Shown: piece by piece, positions 25,841 to 34,648 of the stretch
Layout: the number at the start of each line of letters is the position of its first letter
Position numbering within the stretch: the first letter of the stretch is position 1
From: Pseudomonas protegens
Lineage (GTDB): Bacteria; Pseudomonadota; Gammaproteobacteria; Pseudomonadales; Pseudomonadaceae
Reading direction: 5' to 3'
Length of the DNA stretch: 64,000 nucleotides
Assembly (NCBI RefSeq): GCF_013407925.2
Contig: NZ_CP060201.1
Span: 1,426,001-1,490,000 of the forward strand
The notes under the pieces: model-generated
Databases searched by the model: none
Seen by the model: the letters and a program-made list of their open reading frames with translations, nothing else
Told to the model about the DNA's origin: nothing
Program-made: the position numbers and the translations under genes

Positions 25841-27181
25841 GTGCGTTCATTGTTCTGGCGCATCCTGGCCAGCTTCTGGCTGGCCATCACCCTGGTTGCC
25901 GGGTTGTCGATCCTGCTCGGGCACATGCTCAATCAGGACGCCTGGATCCTCAGCCGCCATCCGGGGCTCAACAGCCTCACCTCGGAGTGGACGCAAACCT
26001 ACGAAACTCAGGGCGAAGACGCCGCCCAGGACATCCTCCAGCAGCGCAAGCGCCAGTACCACATCGATGTTCAGGTCCTCAATGAGAGCGGCGACCCGGT
26101 GGTCCGCGGGACTTTCCCGCGCCGCGCGGCGGCCTTCGAGGCTCGGCAGAACAATGACGACCGGCACCTGCCCTGGCGCCGCCTGACCGCGGAATACACC
26201 AGCCCGACCACCGGCGACACCTACCTGTTCATCTACCGCATCCCCCATCCGGAGCTGGACGCCTGGCACCGCGACAGCCTGACCTGGCCCCTCAGCGCCC
26301 TGGCCATCGCCCTGGTGGTGCTGACCCTGTTCAGCCTGCTGGTGACCTTGTCCATCACCCGCCCGCTGAGCCGCCTGCGCGGCGCGGTACACGATCTGGG
26401 CCAGGCCAGCTATCAGCAGAACAGCCTGGCGCGCCTGGCCAATCGGCGCGATGAGTTCGGCGTCCTGGCCCGGGACTTCAACCGCATGGGCTCGCGCCTG
26501 CAAAGCCTGATTGGCAGCCAGCGCCAGTTGCTGCGGGATGTGTCCCACGAACTGCGCTCCCCCCTGGCACGGCTGCGCATCGCCCTGGCCCTGGCCGAGC
26601 GGGCCGCCCCCGAAGAGCGGGAAAGGCTCTGGCCCCGATTGACCCGGGAATGCGATCGCCTGGAGGCGCTGATCAGCGAGATCCTGGTGCTGGCCCGGGT
26701 CGACGCGGACAACGCCAGTGCCGAGGACGTGGACCTCAATGCCTTGTTGCTGACCCTGCAAAAAGACGCGCAACTGGCCTGTCCGGAGCAACAGGTGCAG
26801 ATCGACGCCCAGCCGCAGCTGAGCCTGCGGGGCTGGCCGACCATGCTGGAACGGGCGGTGGACAACCTGCTGCGCAACGCCCAGCGCTTCAACCCCGCAG
26901 GACAGCCGATCCAGGTACAGGCCCGGCGTCAGGGCGACAGGATCCTGATCAGCGTGCGCGACCACGGGCCGGGGGTGGACGCCGAACACCTGAAACAGTT
27001 GGGTGAGCCGTTCTTCCGCGCGCCAGGGCAAAGCGCGCCCGGTCACGGCCTGGGCCTGGCCATTGCCCGCCGGGCGGCGGAGCGTCACGGTGGCAGCCTG
27101 TTACTGGACAATCATTCCCAGGGCGGCTTCATCGCCACCCTGGAATTGCCGCTGCTGCCCGGCGCCCCAGCGCCAGCCTGA
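25841..27181 (+). CDS. cpxA: CpxA-type sensor histidine kinase
   Basis: 446 residues. N-terminal membrane segment (FWLAITLVAGLSILLG), periplasmic domain (~30-150), second membrane segment (LSALAIALVVLTLFSLLVTL), HAMP, then the phospho-accepting His236 in DVSHELRSPL and the ATPase part (NLLRNAQRFNP, DHGPGV, GHGLGLAIA). GTG start with GAGGAG upstream. Last gene of the cpx-like operon. Confidence 0.85.
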   Translation: MRSLFWRILASFWLAITLVAGLSILLGHMLNQDAWILSRHPGLNSLTSEWTQTYETQGEDAAQDILQQRKRQYHIDVQVLNESGDPVVRGTFPRRAAAFEARQNNDDRHLPWRRLTAEYTSPTTGDTYLFIYRIPHPELDAWHRDSLTWPLSALAIALVVLTLFSLLVTLSITRPLSRLRGAVHDLGQASYQQNSLARLANRRDEFGVLARDFNRMGSRLQSLIGSQRQLLRDVSHELRSPLARLRIALALAERAAPEERERLWPRLTRECDRLEALISEILVLARVDADNASAEDVDLNALLLTLQKDAQLACPEQQVQIDAQPQLSLRGWPTMLERAVDNLLRNAQRFNPAGQPIQVQARRQGDRILISVRDHGPGVDAEHLKQLGEPFFRAPGQSAPGHGLGLAIARRAAERHGGSLLLDNHSQGGFIATLELPLLPGAPAPA

Positions 27182-27186
27182 AACCA

Positions 27187-27241
27187 GCGCGGGCAAGCCG
27201 CTAACGCCAGGTCCGGCGGTAACGGGCTTGCCCGCGATGCC
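27187..27241. repeat. REP-like inverted repeat after cpxA
   Basis: GCGCGGGCAAGCCGC at 27187-27201 faces ACGGGCTTGCCCGCGATGCC at 27222-27241. It can fold into a hairpin between two convergent genes and looks like a variant REP pair. Confidence 0.55.
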
Positions 27242-27263
27242 ACAAAGAGGCTGCTGGAGCCAA

Positions 27264-27830
27264 TCAGGCTTTGGCGGTCCAGGCGCTGACAAACTCGCTG
27301 GTATCGACTGTCGGAGCCACCCGAGGCTCATTCAGCGGCGTCCCCAGGTACAGGAAGGCAATGATCTCTTCCCCTTCAGTCAGGCCCAGCCCCTTGGCCA
27401 CGTGCGGCGAATAGGACAACTCGCCGGTGCGCCACACCGCGCCAATGCCCTGGGCATAGGCCGCCAGCAAAATGCCGTGGGCTGCACAGCCCGCCGCCAG
27501 CAATTGCTCGGACTTGGGCACCTTGAAGTGTTCCTGCAACCGCGCCACGACCACGACCACCAGCGGTGCACGCAGGGGCATGGCCCGGGCCTTGTCCAAG
27601 GCGGCCTGAGTCACCTCGCCGCCCTGCTGCTGTACCGCTTCGACCAGCAGCTCGCCCAACTGCTCACGGGCTTGGCCTTCGACGGTGAGGAACCGCCAAG
27701 GGCGCAATTGCCCGTGGTCCGGCGCCCGCAGGGCGGCGGCGAACAGTGCCTCGCGCTGCGCGGCGCTGGGCGCGGGCTCCACCAGGCGCGGCACGGAAAC
27801 ACGGTTGAGCAAAGCGTCGAGAGCCTCCAT
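27264..27830 (-). CDS. Nitroreductase-family protein (YdjA-like)
   Basis: 188 residues, FMN-dependent NAD(P)H reductase fold: RAPDHGQLRPWRFL near the N-terminus (FMN binding), GCAAHGILLAAYAQGIGAVWRTG in the middle. The length fits YdjA-type single-domain enzymes. The ATG at 27830 has GAGGTGG upstream. Physiological substrate unknown. Confidence 0.85.
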   Translation of the reverse strand: MEALDALLNRVSVPRLVEPAPSAAQREALFAAALRAPDHGQLRPWRFLTVEGQAREQLGELLVEAVQQQGGEVTQAALDKARAMPLRAPLVVVVVARLQEHFKVPKSEQLLAAGCAAHGILLAAYAQGIGAVWRTGELSYSPHVAKGLGLTEGEEIIAFLYLGTPLNEPRVAPTVDTSEFVSAWTAKA

Positions 27831-27952
27831 CGGCCACCTCCTGAAAAAAATGTCCGGCCATTCTAACGGCATCTGCCGCCGGGGTGCCGGTTTACATGCC
27901 CTGCCCCGCAGGTAGAATGAGCGCCCTTCAGCTACCAGCCCGAGCGCAATAC

Positions 27953-29407
27953 ATGGCGTTGCCGACTTTAAGAATCATTGGCTTCATCATCGGCATCTTC
28001 CTCATCACCCTGGCCATCGCCATGGTGGTACCGATGGCGACACTGGTGATCTTCGAACGCACCGGCGACCTGCCGTCCTTCCTCTGGGCCAGCATGATCA
28101 CCTTCATCGCCGGGCTGGCCCTGGTGATCCCGGGGCGCCCCGAGCACATCCACCTGCGCCCGCGAGACATGTACCTGCTGACGGTGTCCAGCTGGGTGGT
28201 GGTGTGCATCTTCGCCGCCCTGCCGTTCCTGCTGACCCAGCACATCAGCTACACCGATTCGTTCTTCGAAAGCATGTCCGGCATCACCGCCACCGGTGCC
28301 ACCGTGCTCAGCGGCCTGGACAGCATGTCCCCGGGCATCCTGATCTGGCGCTCGATGCTGCACTGGCTGGGGGGCATCGGCTTTATCGGCATGGCGGTGG
28401 CGATCCTGCCGCTGCTGCGCATTGGTGGCATGCGCCTGTTCCAGACCGAGTCCTCGGACCGCTCGGAAAAGGTCATGCCGCGCTCGCACATGGTGGCGCG
28501 CCTGATCGTCGCCACCTACGTCGGCATCACCATCTTCGGCAGCCTGGCGTTCTGGTGGGCCGGCATGAACGTGTTCGACGCCATCAACCACGCCATGTCG
28601 GCCATCTCCACCGGCGGTTTCTCCACCTCGGATGACTCCCTGGCCCACTGGCAGCAGCCGGCGGTGCACTGGGTGGCGGTGGTGGTGATGATTCTTGGCA
28701 GCTTGCCCTTCGCCCTCTATGTGGCAACGCTGCGCGGCAACCGCAAGGCATTGATCAAGGATCAGCAGGTCCAGGGCCTGCTCGGCATGCTGCTGGTGAC
28801 CTGGCTGGTGCTGGGCACCTGGTACTGGTGGACCACCGACCTGCACTGGCTGGACGCCCTGCGCCACGTGGCGCTGAACGTGACTTCGGTGGTCACCACC
28901 ACCGGCTTCGCCTTGGGTGACTACAGCCTCTGGGGCAATTTCTCACTGATGCTGTTCTTTTATCTGGGGTTCGTCGGCGGCTGTTCGGGCTCCACGGCCG
29001 GGGGAATCAAGATCTTCCGCTTCCAGGTGGCCTACATCCTGCTCAAGGCCAACCTCAATCAGCTGATCCACCCCCGGGCGGTGATCAAGCAGAAGTACAA
29101 CGGCCACCGCCTGGACGAGGAAATCGTCCGTTCGATCCTGACCTTCTCGTTCTTCTTCGCCATCACCATCTGCATGATTGCACTGGCCCTGTCGCTGCTG
29201 GGCCTGGACTGGATGACCGCCCTGACCGGCGCCGCCAGCACCGTGTCCGGCGTAGGCCCGGGGCTGGGCGAAACCATCGGCCCGGCGGGCAACTTCTCGA
29301 CCCTGCCGGATGCCGCCAAGTGGATCCTGTCCCTGGGCATGCTCCTGGGCCGACTGGAGATCATCACGGTGTTCGTGTTGTGCATTCCGGCGTTCTGGCG
29401 TCATTGA
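27953..29407 (+). CDS. trkH: TrkH-family potassium uptake protein
   Basis: 484-residue membrane protein forming the K+ translocating pore that works with TrkA. The four pore loops are visible, for instance SMSGITATGATVLSG, AMSAISTGGFST, NVTSVVTTTGFALGD and GAASTVSGVGPGL. The ATG at 27953 (MALPTLRIIGF) matches the family. The last 44 bp overlap the end of the convergent AraC gene. Confidence 0.93.
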   Translation: MALPTLRIIGFIIGIFLITLAIAMVVPMATLVIFERTGDLPSFLWASMITFIAGLALVIPGRPEHIHLRPRDMYLLTVSSWVVVCIFAALPFLLTQHISYTDSFFESMSGITATGATVLSGLDSMSPGILIWRSMLHWLGGIGFIGMAVAILPLLRIGGMRLFQTESSDRSEKVMPRSHMVARLIVATYVGITIFGSLAFWWAGMNVFDAINHAMSAISTGGFSTSDDSLAHWQQPAVHWVAVVVMILGSLPFALYVATLRGNRKALIKDQQVQGLLGMLLVTWLVLGTWYWWTTDLHWLDALRHVALNVTSVVTTTGFALGDYSLWGNFSLMLFFYLGFVGGCSGSTAGGIKIFRFQVAYILLKANLNQLIHPRAVIKQKYNGHRLDEEIVRSILTFSFFFAITICMIALALSLLGLDWMTALTGAASTVSGVGPGLGETIGPAGNFSTLPDAAKWILSLGMLLGRLEIITVFVLCIPAFWRH

Positions 29408-30425
29408 CCGAGCCCGGCAGCGCCAGCAGGCGTGCCCGGTACTCACCGGGTGTGATGTCGAACCAGCGGCGGAACGCCCGGAAGAAATTGCTCGGATCGG
29501 CGAACCCCAACAGGTAGGCAATTTCCAGCAAGGTCATGCGCGGCTGCGCCAGATACTGCTCGGCCAACTCCCGGCGGGTGTCATCCAGCAGGGTCTGGAA
29601 GCTGGTGCCCTCCTCCTGCAGGCGACGCTGCAAGGTGCGCTGGGACAGGTGCAGGGTCTGCGCCACCACCTCGCGCTTGGGCTCGCCCTGGGGCAACAGG
29701 CGGCACAGCACCTGCCGCGCCTTGTGGGTCACCCGGCTTTCCGAGAAGCGCGCCAGGTACTCGCCGGCGAAACGATCGTGCAGCAAGGCCATGGCCTCGT
29801 TGGCCGTGGGCAGCGGCGCCTCCATGTCGGCAGGTTCGAAGATCAGCGCATCAAAGGGCGCGGCGAATGCCAGCGGAGCACGGAACATCTCCTTGTAAGG
29901 CTGCACGTTCTCGGGCTGCTCGCCCTGCAGCAGCACCTTGCGTGGCTGCAGCGCACGTCCGGTCAACCAGCTGCACAGGGCCAGCGCACAGGCCAGCGAG
30001 GCCTCCGCGCTTTGCCGGGTGGGCGGCAGATGATCACCATGCACGGTCAGAATCAGCGCATAACCCTCAGGTAAAAGACGAAAGCTCAGGTCGGCGCTTT
30101 CGGCGATGATCCGCTGATAGCGCACCAGACGCTGAAAGCCTTCCACCAGGGTCCGACTCGACATCAAGGCGTAACCGGCCACATGAAAGGACGCAGGACG
30201 CACCACCTTGCCCATGTTCAGGCCAATCGCCGGGTTGCCGGACAACTCGACGGCGCGCTGCCAGAGCCGGGTCATCGAATCCTGGGGGAAGCGCGCGTCG
30301 GGATCTTCGAGAGCGCCGTAGTCGAGCCCCAACTGCTTGAACAAAGCGCGGCAGTCCAGGCCATCCATCTCCAGAGCCTTGACTATTCCCAAGGCCCAGC
30401 TTGCAGAAGTCGTTCGTTCGCTCAT
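29364..30425 (-). CDS. AraC-family transcriptional regulator with arabinose-binding-like N-domain
   Basis: 353 residues. The N-terminal ~200 residues look like the OruR/ArgR-like sensory domain (VRPASFHVAGYALMSSRTL); the C-terminus is the AraC double helix-turn-helix (LHLSQRTLQRRLQEEGTSF, IAYLLGFADPSNFFRAFRRW). Effector and targets unknown. The 3' end runs 44 bp into trkH on the opposite strand, so the last 14 residues are encoded antisense to trkH. Confidence 0.86.
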   Translation of the reverse strand: MSERTTSASWALGIVKALEMDGLDCRALFKQLGLDYGALEDPDARFPQDSMTRLWQRAVELSGNPAIGLNMGKVVRPASFHVAGYALMSSRTLVEGFQRLVRYQRIIAESADLSFRLLPEGYALILTVHGDHLPPTRQSAEASLACALALCSWLTGRALQPRKVLLQGEQPENVQPYKEMFRAPLAFAAPFDALIFEPADMEAPLPTANEAMALLHDRFAGEYLARFSESRVTHKARQVLCRLLPQGEPKREVVAQTLHLSQRTLQRRLQEEGTSFQTLLDDTRRELAEQYLAQPRMTLLEIAYLLGFADPSNFFRAFRRWFDITPGEYRARLLALPGSVNDARTPECTTRTP

Positions 30426-30584
30426 GAGGGTTTCTTACATGACAAGCCGCATGCTACGGCCGATTTTCCAAGGATACTAAAGTGGCGCCTATTGTCACTG
30501 GCCAGCGCTGCCAGGGACTCTAGACTCACCTAAGCTTCCGCAGAACTTGCGCCCGCACAACAACAAACAACCGAGATCGCGGCC

Positions 30585-30896
30585 ATGGAAAACATCAGAC
30601 AGTTCAGCAGCTTCGCCGAGTTCTACCCCTATTACCTGAGCGAACACAGCGACAGCACCTGCCGTCGCCTGCACTTTATCGGCACCAGCCTGGTGATCTT
30701 CCTCCTGGCCCTGGCCATCGGCAAGGGAGCCTGGCTGCTGTTGCTGGCGCTGCCGGTGGCCGGCTATGGCTTTGCCTGGATCGGGCATTTCTTCTTCGAG
30801 AAAAATCGCCCGGCCACCTTTCAGCATCCGCTGTACAGCCTGCTGGGGGACTTCGTCATGTACCGCGACATAATCCTGGGCAAGGTGCCGTTCTAG
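30585..30896 (+). CDS. DUF962 (Mpo1-like) membrane protein
   Basis: 103 residues with two membrane segments (LVIFLLALAIGKGAW, LLLLALPVAGYGFAWIG). The family pattern HFIGT ... WIGHFFFEKNRPATF ... HPLYSLLGDF is present; yeast Mpo1 is a dioxygenase using the conserved His residues. The bacterial role is not established. Confidence 0.88.
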   Translation: MENIRQFSSFAEFYPYYLSEHSDSTCRRLHFIGTSLVIFLLALAIGKGAWLLLLALPVAGYGFAWIGHFFFEKNRPATFQHPLYSLLGDFVMYRDIILGKVPF

Positions 30897-30979
30897 AGCC
30901 GACCGGCCATCCGTCCCCGCGACCCTGCGGCCACTGCCATGGCCAGGCTCGACTTCCCCTGATAACCAGAGGCCGAACG

Positions 30980-31570
30980 ATGAAGGCTCACGCGCGCTTC
31001 ACCCACATGCAGGACGGCACCCAAGAAGACTGGGCGATCATCGCCGCGGATTTCAGTGCCTACGCCAAGCAATTGCCCGCCCGAATCCTCGCCCACCTGC
31101 AACTGCTGGAAGGCGACTTTGGCGGTTTCCCGGTGGACCGTCTGACCCATTCACTGCAGACCGCCAGCCGCGCCTGGCATGACGGGCGCGACGAGGAGTA
31201 CGTGGTCTGCGCCCTGCTGCATGACATCGGCGACACCCTGGGCTCCTACAATCATCCGGATATCGCCGCCGCCATCCTCAAGCCCTTCGTCAGCCCGGAG
31301 AACCTGTGGATGGTGGAAAAGCACGGAATCTTCCAGGGCTACTACTTCTTCCACCATCTGGGCATGGACCGCCATCTGCGCGAGCAATTCTGCGAGCATC
31401 CGCTGTACCAGCGCACTGCCGAATTCTGCGCCAAATACGATGCCGCAGCCTTCGATCCGGCCTATGAAAGCCTGCCCCTGAGCTTCTTCGAACCCATGCT
31501 GCAACGGCTGTTCGCAAAGCCCCGGCAGTCCCTTTACAAGGCCGCCATGGAACAGTCCGCCGCCGACTGA
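30980..31570 (+). CDS. HD-domain phosphohydrolase/oxygenase-like protein
   Basis: 196 residues. HD motif HDIGD with preceding His (LTHSLQTASRAW) and downstream HH (YYFFHHLGMD). It resembles the PhnZ/MIOX-like HD oxygenases by length and by His spacing, but a phosphohydrolase is also possible. No phosphonate genes are nearby. Ends 18 bp before the end of the convergent LpxH-like gene. Confidence 0.75.
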   Translation: MKAHARFTHMQDGTQEDWAIIAADFSAYAKQLPARILAHLQLLEGDFGGFPVDRLTHSLQTASRAWHDGRDEEYVVCALLHDIGDTLGSYNHPDIAAAILKPFVSPENLWMVEKHGIFQGYYFFHHLGMDRHLREQFCEHPLYQRTAEFCAKYDAAAFDPAYESLPLSFFEPMLQRLFAKPRQSLYKAAMEQSAAD

Positions 31571-31587
31571 GGCCCGACCGCTCTTGC

Positions 31588-32409
31588 TCAGGCCGGCTCC
31601 GCCATTTTCGTGAGCTCGGCCTTGAGTTGGGCTTCCCGGGCCTGGGCGTCGGCCAGGCGATAGAGTTCGATGCTGCCGTCCCAATGTTCGATCAAGGCGG
31701 TGCAGGACTCGACCCAATCACCGCAATTGAGATAGTCCACCTCGCCGACCTTGCGGATCTCGGCATGGTGAATGTGGCCACAGACCACCCCGTGCAGCTC
31801 GCGCTTGACGCACTCGTGGGCAATGGCCTCCTCGAAGTCACTGATAAAGCTCACCGCGGTCTTGACCTTGTGCTTGAGGTAGGCCGACAGCGACCAGTAA
31901 CCGTAGCCATAACGCGCCCGCCAGTGATTGAGCCAGCGGTTGAGGGTCAGGGTGAACTCGTAGGCCGAGTCGCCGAGAAAGGCCAGCCAACGGTGATAGC
32001 GGGTGATGACGTCGAACTGGTCGCCGTGAATCACCAGCAAATGGCGACCGTCCGCCGTGACATGCACCGCTTCGTCCACCAGCTGGATATTGCCCAGGAT
32101 CAGCTTGGAGTAACGACGCAGGAACTCGTCATGATTGCCGGTGACGTAGATCACCTCGGTGCCGCGCTTGCTCATGGTCAGCAGGCGGCGGATCACATTG
32201 GTATGGGCCTGGGGCCAGTACATGCCGCCGCGCAGCTTCCAGCCGTCGATAATGTCCCCCACCAGGTAGATGCGATCGGCCTGGTAGCCCTTGAGAAACT
32301 GCGCCAGGTGCTCTGCCTGGCAATCCCGGGTCCCCAGGTGCACATCGGAAATCCATAAGGTGCGTACCCGTTGCTTGCGGCTGGGCTTGGCGAGTTCGAC
32401 ATGGGTCAT
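31588..32409 (-). CDS. LpxH-like UDP-2,3-diacylglucosamine diphosphatase / metallophosphoesterase
   Basis: 273 residues. Metallophosphoesterase motifs SDVHLG, GDIIDGW, TGNHDEFLRR, IHGDQFD and CGHIHHAEI match the LpxH/LpxH2 group of lipid A phosphatases; pseudomonads have a second, longer LpxH-like enzyme. Its substrate here is inferred only. The ATG at 32409 has GGAGAG upstream. The frame stays open far upstream, but that part is antisense to the next gene and not protein-like. Confidence 0.85.
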   Translation of the reverse strand: MTHVELAKPSRKQRVRTLWISDVHLGTRDCQAEHLAQFLKGYQADRIYLVGDIIDGWKLRGGMYWPQAHTNVIRRLLTMSKRGTEVIYVTGNHDEFLRRYSKLILGNIQLVDEAVHVTADGRHLLVIHGDQFDVITRYHRWLAFLGDSAYEFTLTLNRWLNHWRARYGYGYWSLSAYLKHKVKTAVSFISDFEEAIAHECVKRELHGVVCGHIHHAEIRKVGEVDYLNCGDWVESCTALIEHWDGSIELYRLADAQAREAQLKAELTKMAEPA

Positions 32410-32541
32410 GGACGCTCTCCGGGATTTTTTGCGAGCTTGCGCCCCAGCGATTAATAGCCCATGACAAAAATGCGGCAATGCAATGACAGCCCGAACCGCC
32501 CGACTGGCGGTGTAGACTGCGCCTCTGCCAAGGAGACCGTG

Positions 32542-33351
32542 ATGGGATCTATCCTCACTCTGCGCCATTACACTCACGACCTGATCGCCCACAGCCATGA
32601 GCACGCGCAACTGGTGTTTGGCCTGTGCGGAAAGCTCGACTTCGAAGTCGAAGGGCAAGGCGGCCAGGTGCAGCAACAGAGCCTGATGGTGGTCCCGGCA
32701 GGCGCACGGCATGTCTGCGGCAGCCCCAGTGGCAGCCAGTGCCTGGTACTGGACGTGCCCGGCGAGCCATGGCTGCGCCAGTCCCTGGGCCAACACGCCG
32801 AAGCCAGCCAGCGCTTGCTCGACCAGCCCGGGCGCCTGACCCTTGGGCCAAGCCAGAGCCGCCTGGTCAACTGGCTGGCGGACAGCCCGGTGGACGACCC
32901 GTTGATCGCCGAGCAGGGCGCGGTGCTGCTGTTGGCCAGTCTCAACCACTGCACATCGGTTAACCCTGGCGAGCGACGGTTGCCCTACGCCGCCATGAAC
33001 GCCCACATAGAGCGCCACGCCGCCCATCCGCTGCAGGTGGCCGATCTGGCACGAGTGGTCGGTCTTTCCAGCGCCCACTTGCACGCACGGTTCATCGCCG
33101 AGTGTGGCGACACGCCCATGGAGTACGTGCGGCGACGACGCCTGCACATGGCCCTGGAACTGCTGCGCGGCTCGACCCTGCCAGTCGGTGAGATCGCCAG
33201 TCGGGTGGGCTACAGCTCACAGAGCGCCTTCGCCGCCGCCATGCTGCGCCAATTCGGTCACTCCCCGCGCCGGCTCAGGCAGGGAGCCCAGGCTAATCTC
33301 TCGACAAAAAAACCCAGGATCGCGACAGACGCAGGCACCGGCCCTTCTTAA
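32542..33351 (+). CDS. AraC-family regulator (cupin type)
   Basis: 269 residues: an N-terminal cupin (HYTHDLIAHSHEHAQLVFG, VVPAGARHVC) and a C-terminal AraC helix-turn-helix (VADLARVVGLSSAHLHARF, IASRVGYSSQSAFAAAMLRQ). GGAG site before the ATG at 32542. It lies 51 bp before a DMT-family exporter on the same strand and may control it. Confidence 0.88.
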   Translation: MGSILTLRHYTHDLIAHSHEHAQLVFGLCGKLDFEVEGQGGQVQQQSLMVVPAGARHVCGSPSGSQCLVLDVPGEPWLRQSLGQHAEASQRLLDQPGRLTLGPSQSRLVNWLADSPVDDPLIAEQGAVLLLASLNHCTSVNPGERRLPYAAMNAHIERHAAHPLQVADLARVVGLSSAHLHARFIAECGDTPMEYVRRRRLHMALELLRGSTLPVGEIASRVGYSSQSAFAAAMLRQFGHSPRRLRQGAQANLSTKKPRIATDAGTGPS

Positions 33352-33402
33352 ACTCAGCCGCAGCCCTTCAAGGCCATCACCGTCTTTTACCCAAGGATCA
33401 AG

Positions 33403-34296
33403 ATGACTCCGCGTACCGCCCTTGGTGCCCTGCATATCGGCGCCCTGATGTTCGGCCTGACCGGCGTGTTCGGCAAACTGGCCGTCGCCTCGCCTGCCGT
33501 TATCGTGTTCGGCCGCGCGGCCTTTGCCGTGCTGGCCCTGGCTGGCTTCGCGCGCCTGGCCCGCGCCACGCCCTGGCACAAACTGGCCGCCACCGATTGC
33601 CGGCGCCTGCTGCTCAGTGGCCTGTTGCTGGCCGGACACTGGGTCAGCTTTTTCGTTGCAGTGAAGGTCGCCGGCGTGGCCATCGCGACCCTGGGCTTTG
33701 CCAGTTTTCCGGCCTTTACGGTGATTCTCGAAGGGCTGATCTTCCGCGAGCGGATCCGCCTCAATGAGATGCTGCTGGTGGTGCTGGTGAGTGTCGGACT
33801 GGTGCTGGTGACCCCGGATTTCGATCTGGCCAGCCAGGCCACCACCGGCCTGCTCTGGGCCGTGGGTTCGGGTCTGCTGTTTGCCCTACTGTCCTTGAAC
33901 AACCGCGCCAGCTCCGGGCGCATTCCTGCGGTGCAGGCGGCCCTCTGCCAGAACCTGGTGGTCGCCCTGTGCCTGTTGCCGGTGGCGGCCCCCGAGCTTG
34001 CTCAGGTGCGGGCCATGGATTGGCTGTGGATCAGTCTGCTGGGGATTTTCTGCACCGGTCTGGCCCACAGCCTGTTTGTCGCCAGCCTGGCGGTGATCAA
34101 GGCGCGCACCGCGGCGGTGGTCTTCGCCCTGGAACCGGTCTACGGGATTACCTTGGCCTGGCTGCTGTTCGGCGAGAATCCGACGCTGCGCATGCTGATG
34201 GGCGGCGCCTTGATCATCGTCGCGATCGTGGTGTCGAGCCGACTCTCGACCGGTTCAAACAAGCAGGCCACCACGGCGCCGGTCGGCTCTCACTGA
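33403..34296 (+). CDS. EamA/DMT-family transporter
   Basis: 297 residues with ten hydrophobic segments in two EamA repeats (FGLTGVFGKLAVASPAVIVF; SLLGIFCTGLAHSLFVASLA). Likely exports an amino acid or other metabolite. It may be an operon with the AraC gene before it. Its last seven bases overlap the end of the opposite Rdx-family gene. Confidence 0.85.
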   Translation: MTPRTALGALHIGALMFGLTGVFGKLAVASPAVIVFGRAAFAVLALAGFARLARATPWHKLAATDCRRLLLSGLLLAGHWVSFFVAVKVAGVAIATLGFASFPAFTVILEGLIFRERIRLNEMLLVVLVSVGLVLVTPDFDLASQATTGLLWAVGSGLLFALLSLNNRASSGRIPAVQAALCQNLVVALCLLPVAAPELAQVRAMDWLWISLLGIFCTGLAHSLFVASLAVIKARTAAVVFALEPVYGITLAWLLFGENPTLRMLMGGALIIVAIVVSSRLSTGSNKQATTAPVGSH

Positions 34297-34577
34297 CCCC
34301 GATCGTTGTGTCCCAGGTCGCGCTCGGGATCGATGCAGTCGCGAACCCTTTGCTTGAGCACCTTGGCTTCGGGAAAGCCGCCATCGGCCTTGCGCTCCCA
34401 GATCTGCACGCCATCGCAGCTGATATGAAAGGTTCCCCCGGTAGCAGGCACCAGGGACACCTTGCCCAGATCGTCGCTGAAGGTGCTCAGCAGCTCCTGT
34501 GCCAGCCAGGCCGCCCGCAGCAGCCACTGGCATTGGGTGCAATAGGTGATGACCACTTCGGGTTTACGTTCAGTCAT
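34290..34577 (-). CDS. SelT/SelW/SelH (Rdx)-family protein
   Basis: 95-residue thioredoxin-fold protein with the redox motif CTQC (residues 13-16) in place of the selenocysteine form, and the family segment GTFHISCDGVQIWERK. Probably a thiol redox protein, partner unknown. Divergent from plpD with 71 bp between. Confidence 0.88.
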   Translation of the reverse strand: MTERKPEVVITYCTQCQWLLRAAWLAQELLSTFSDDLGKVSLVPATGGTFHISCDGVQIWERKADGGFPEAKVLKQRVRDCIDPERDLGHNDRGQ

Positions 34578-34648
34578 GGTACGGCGGACTCCTGGGTTCA
34601 AGGGCGTCGCTATAATAGCCGGCTTTATCGCCTGTCCCGAGATCCACG

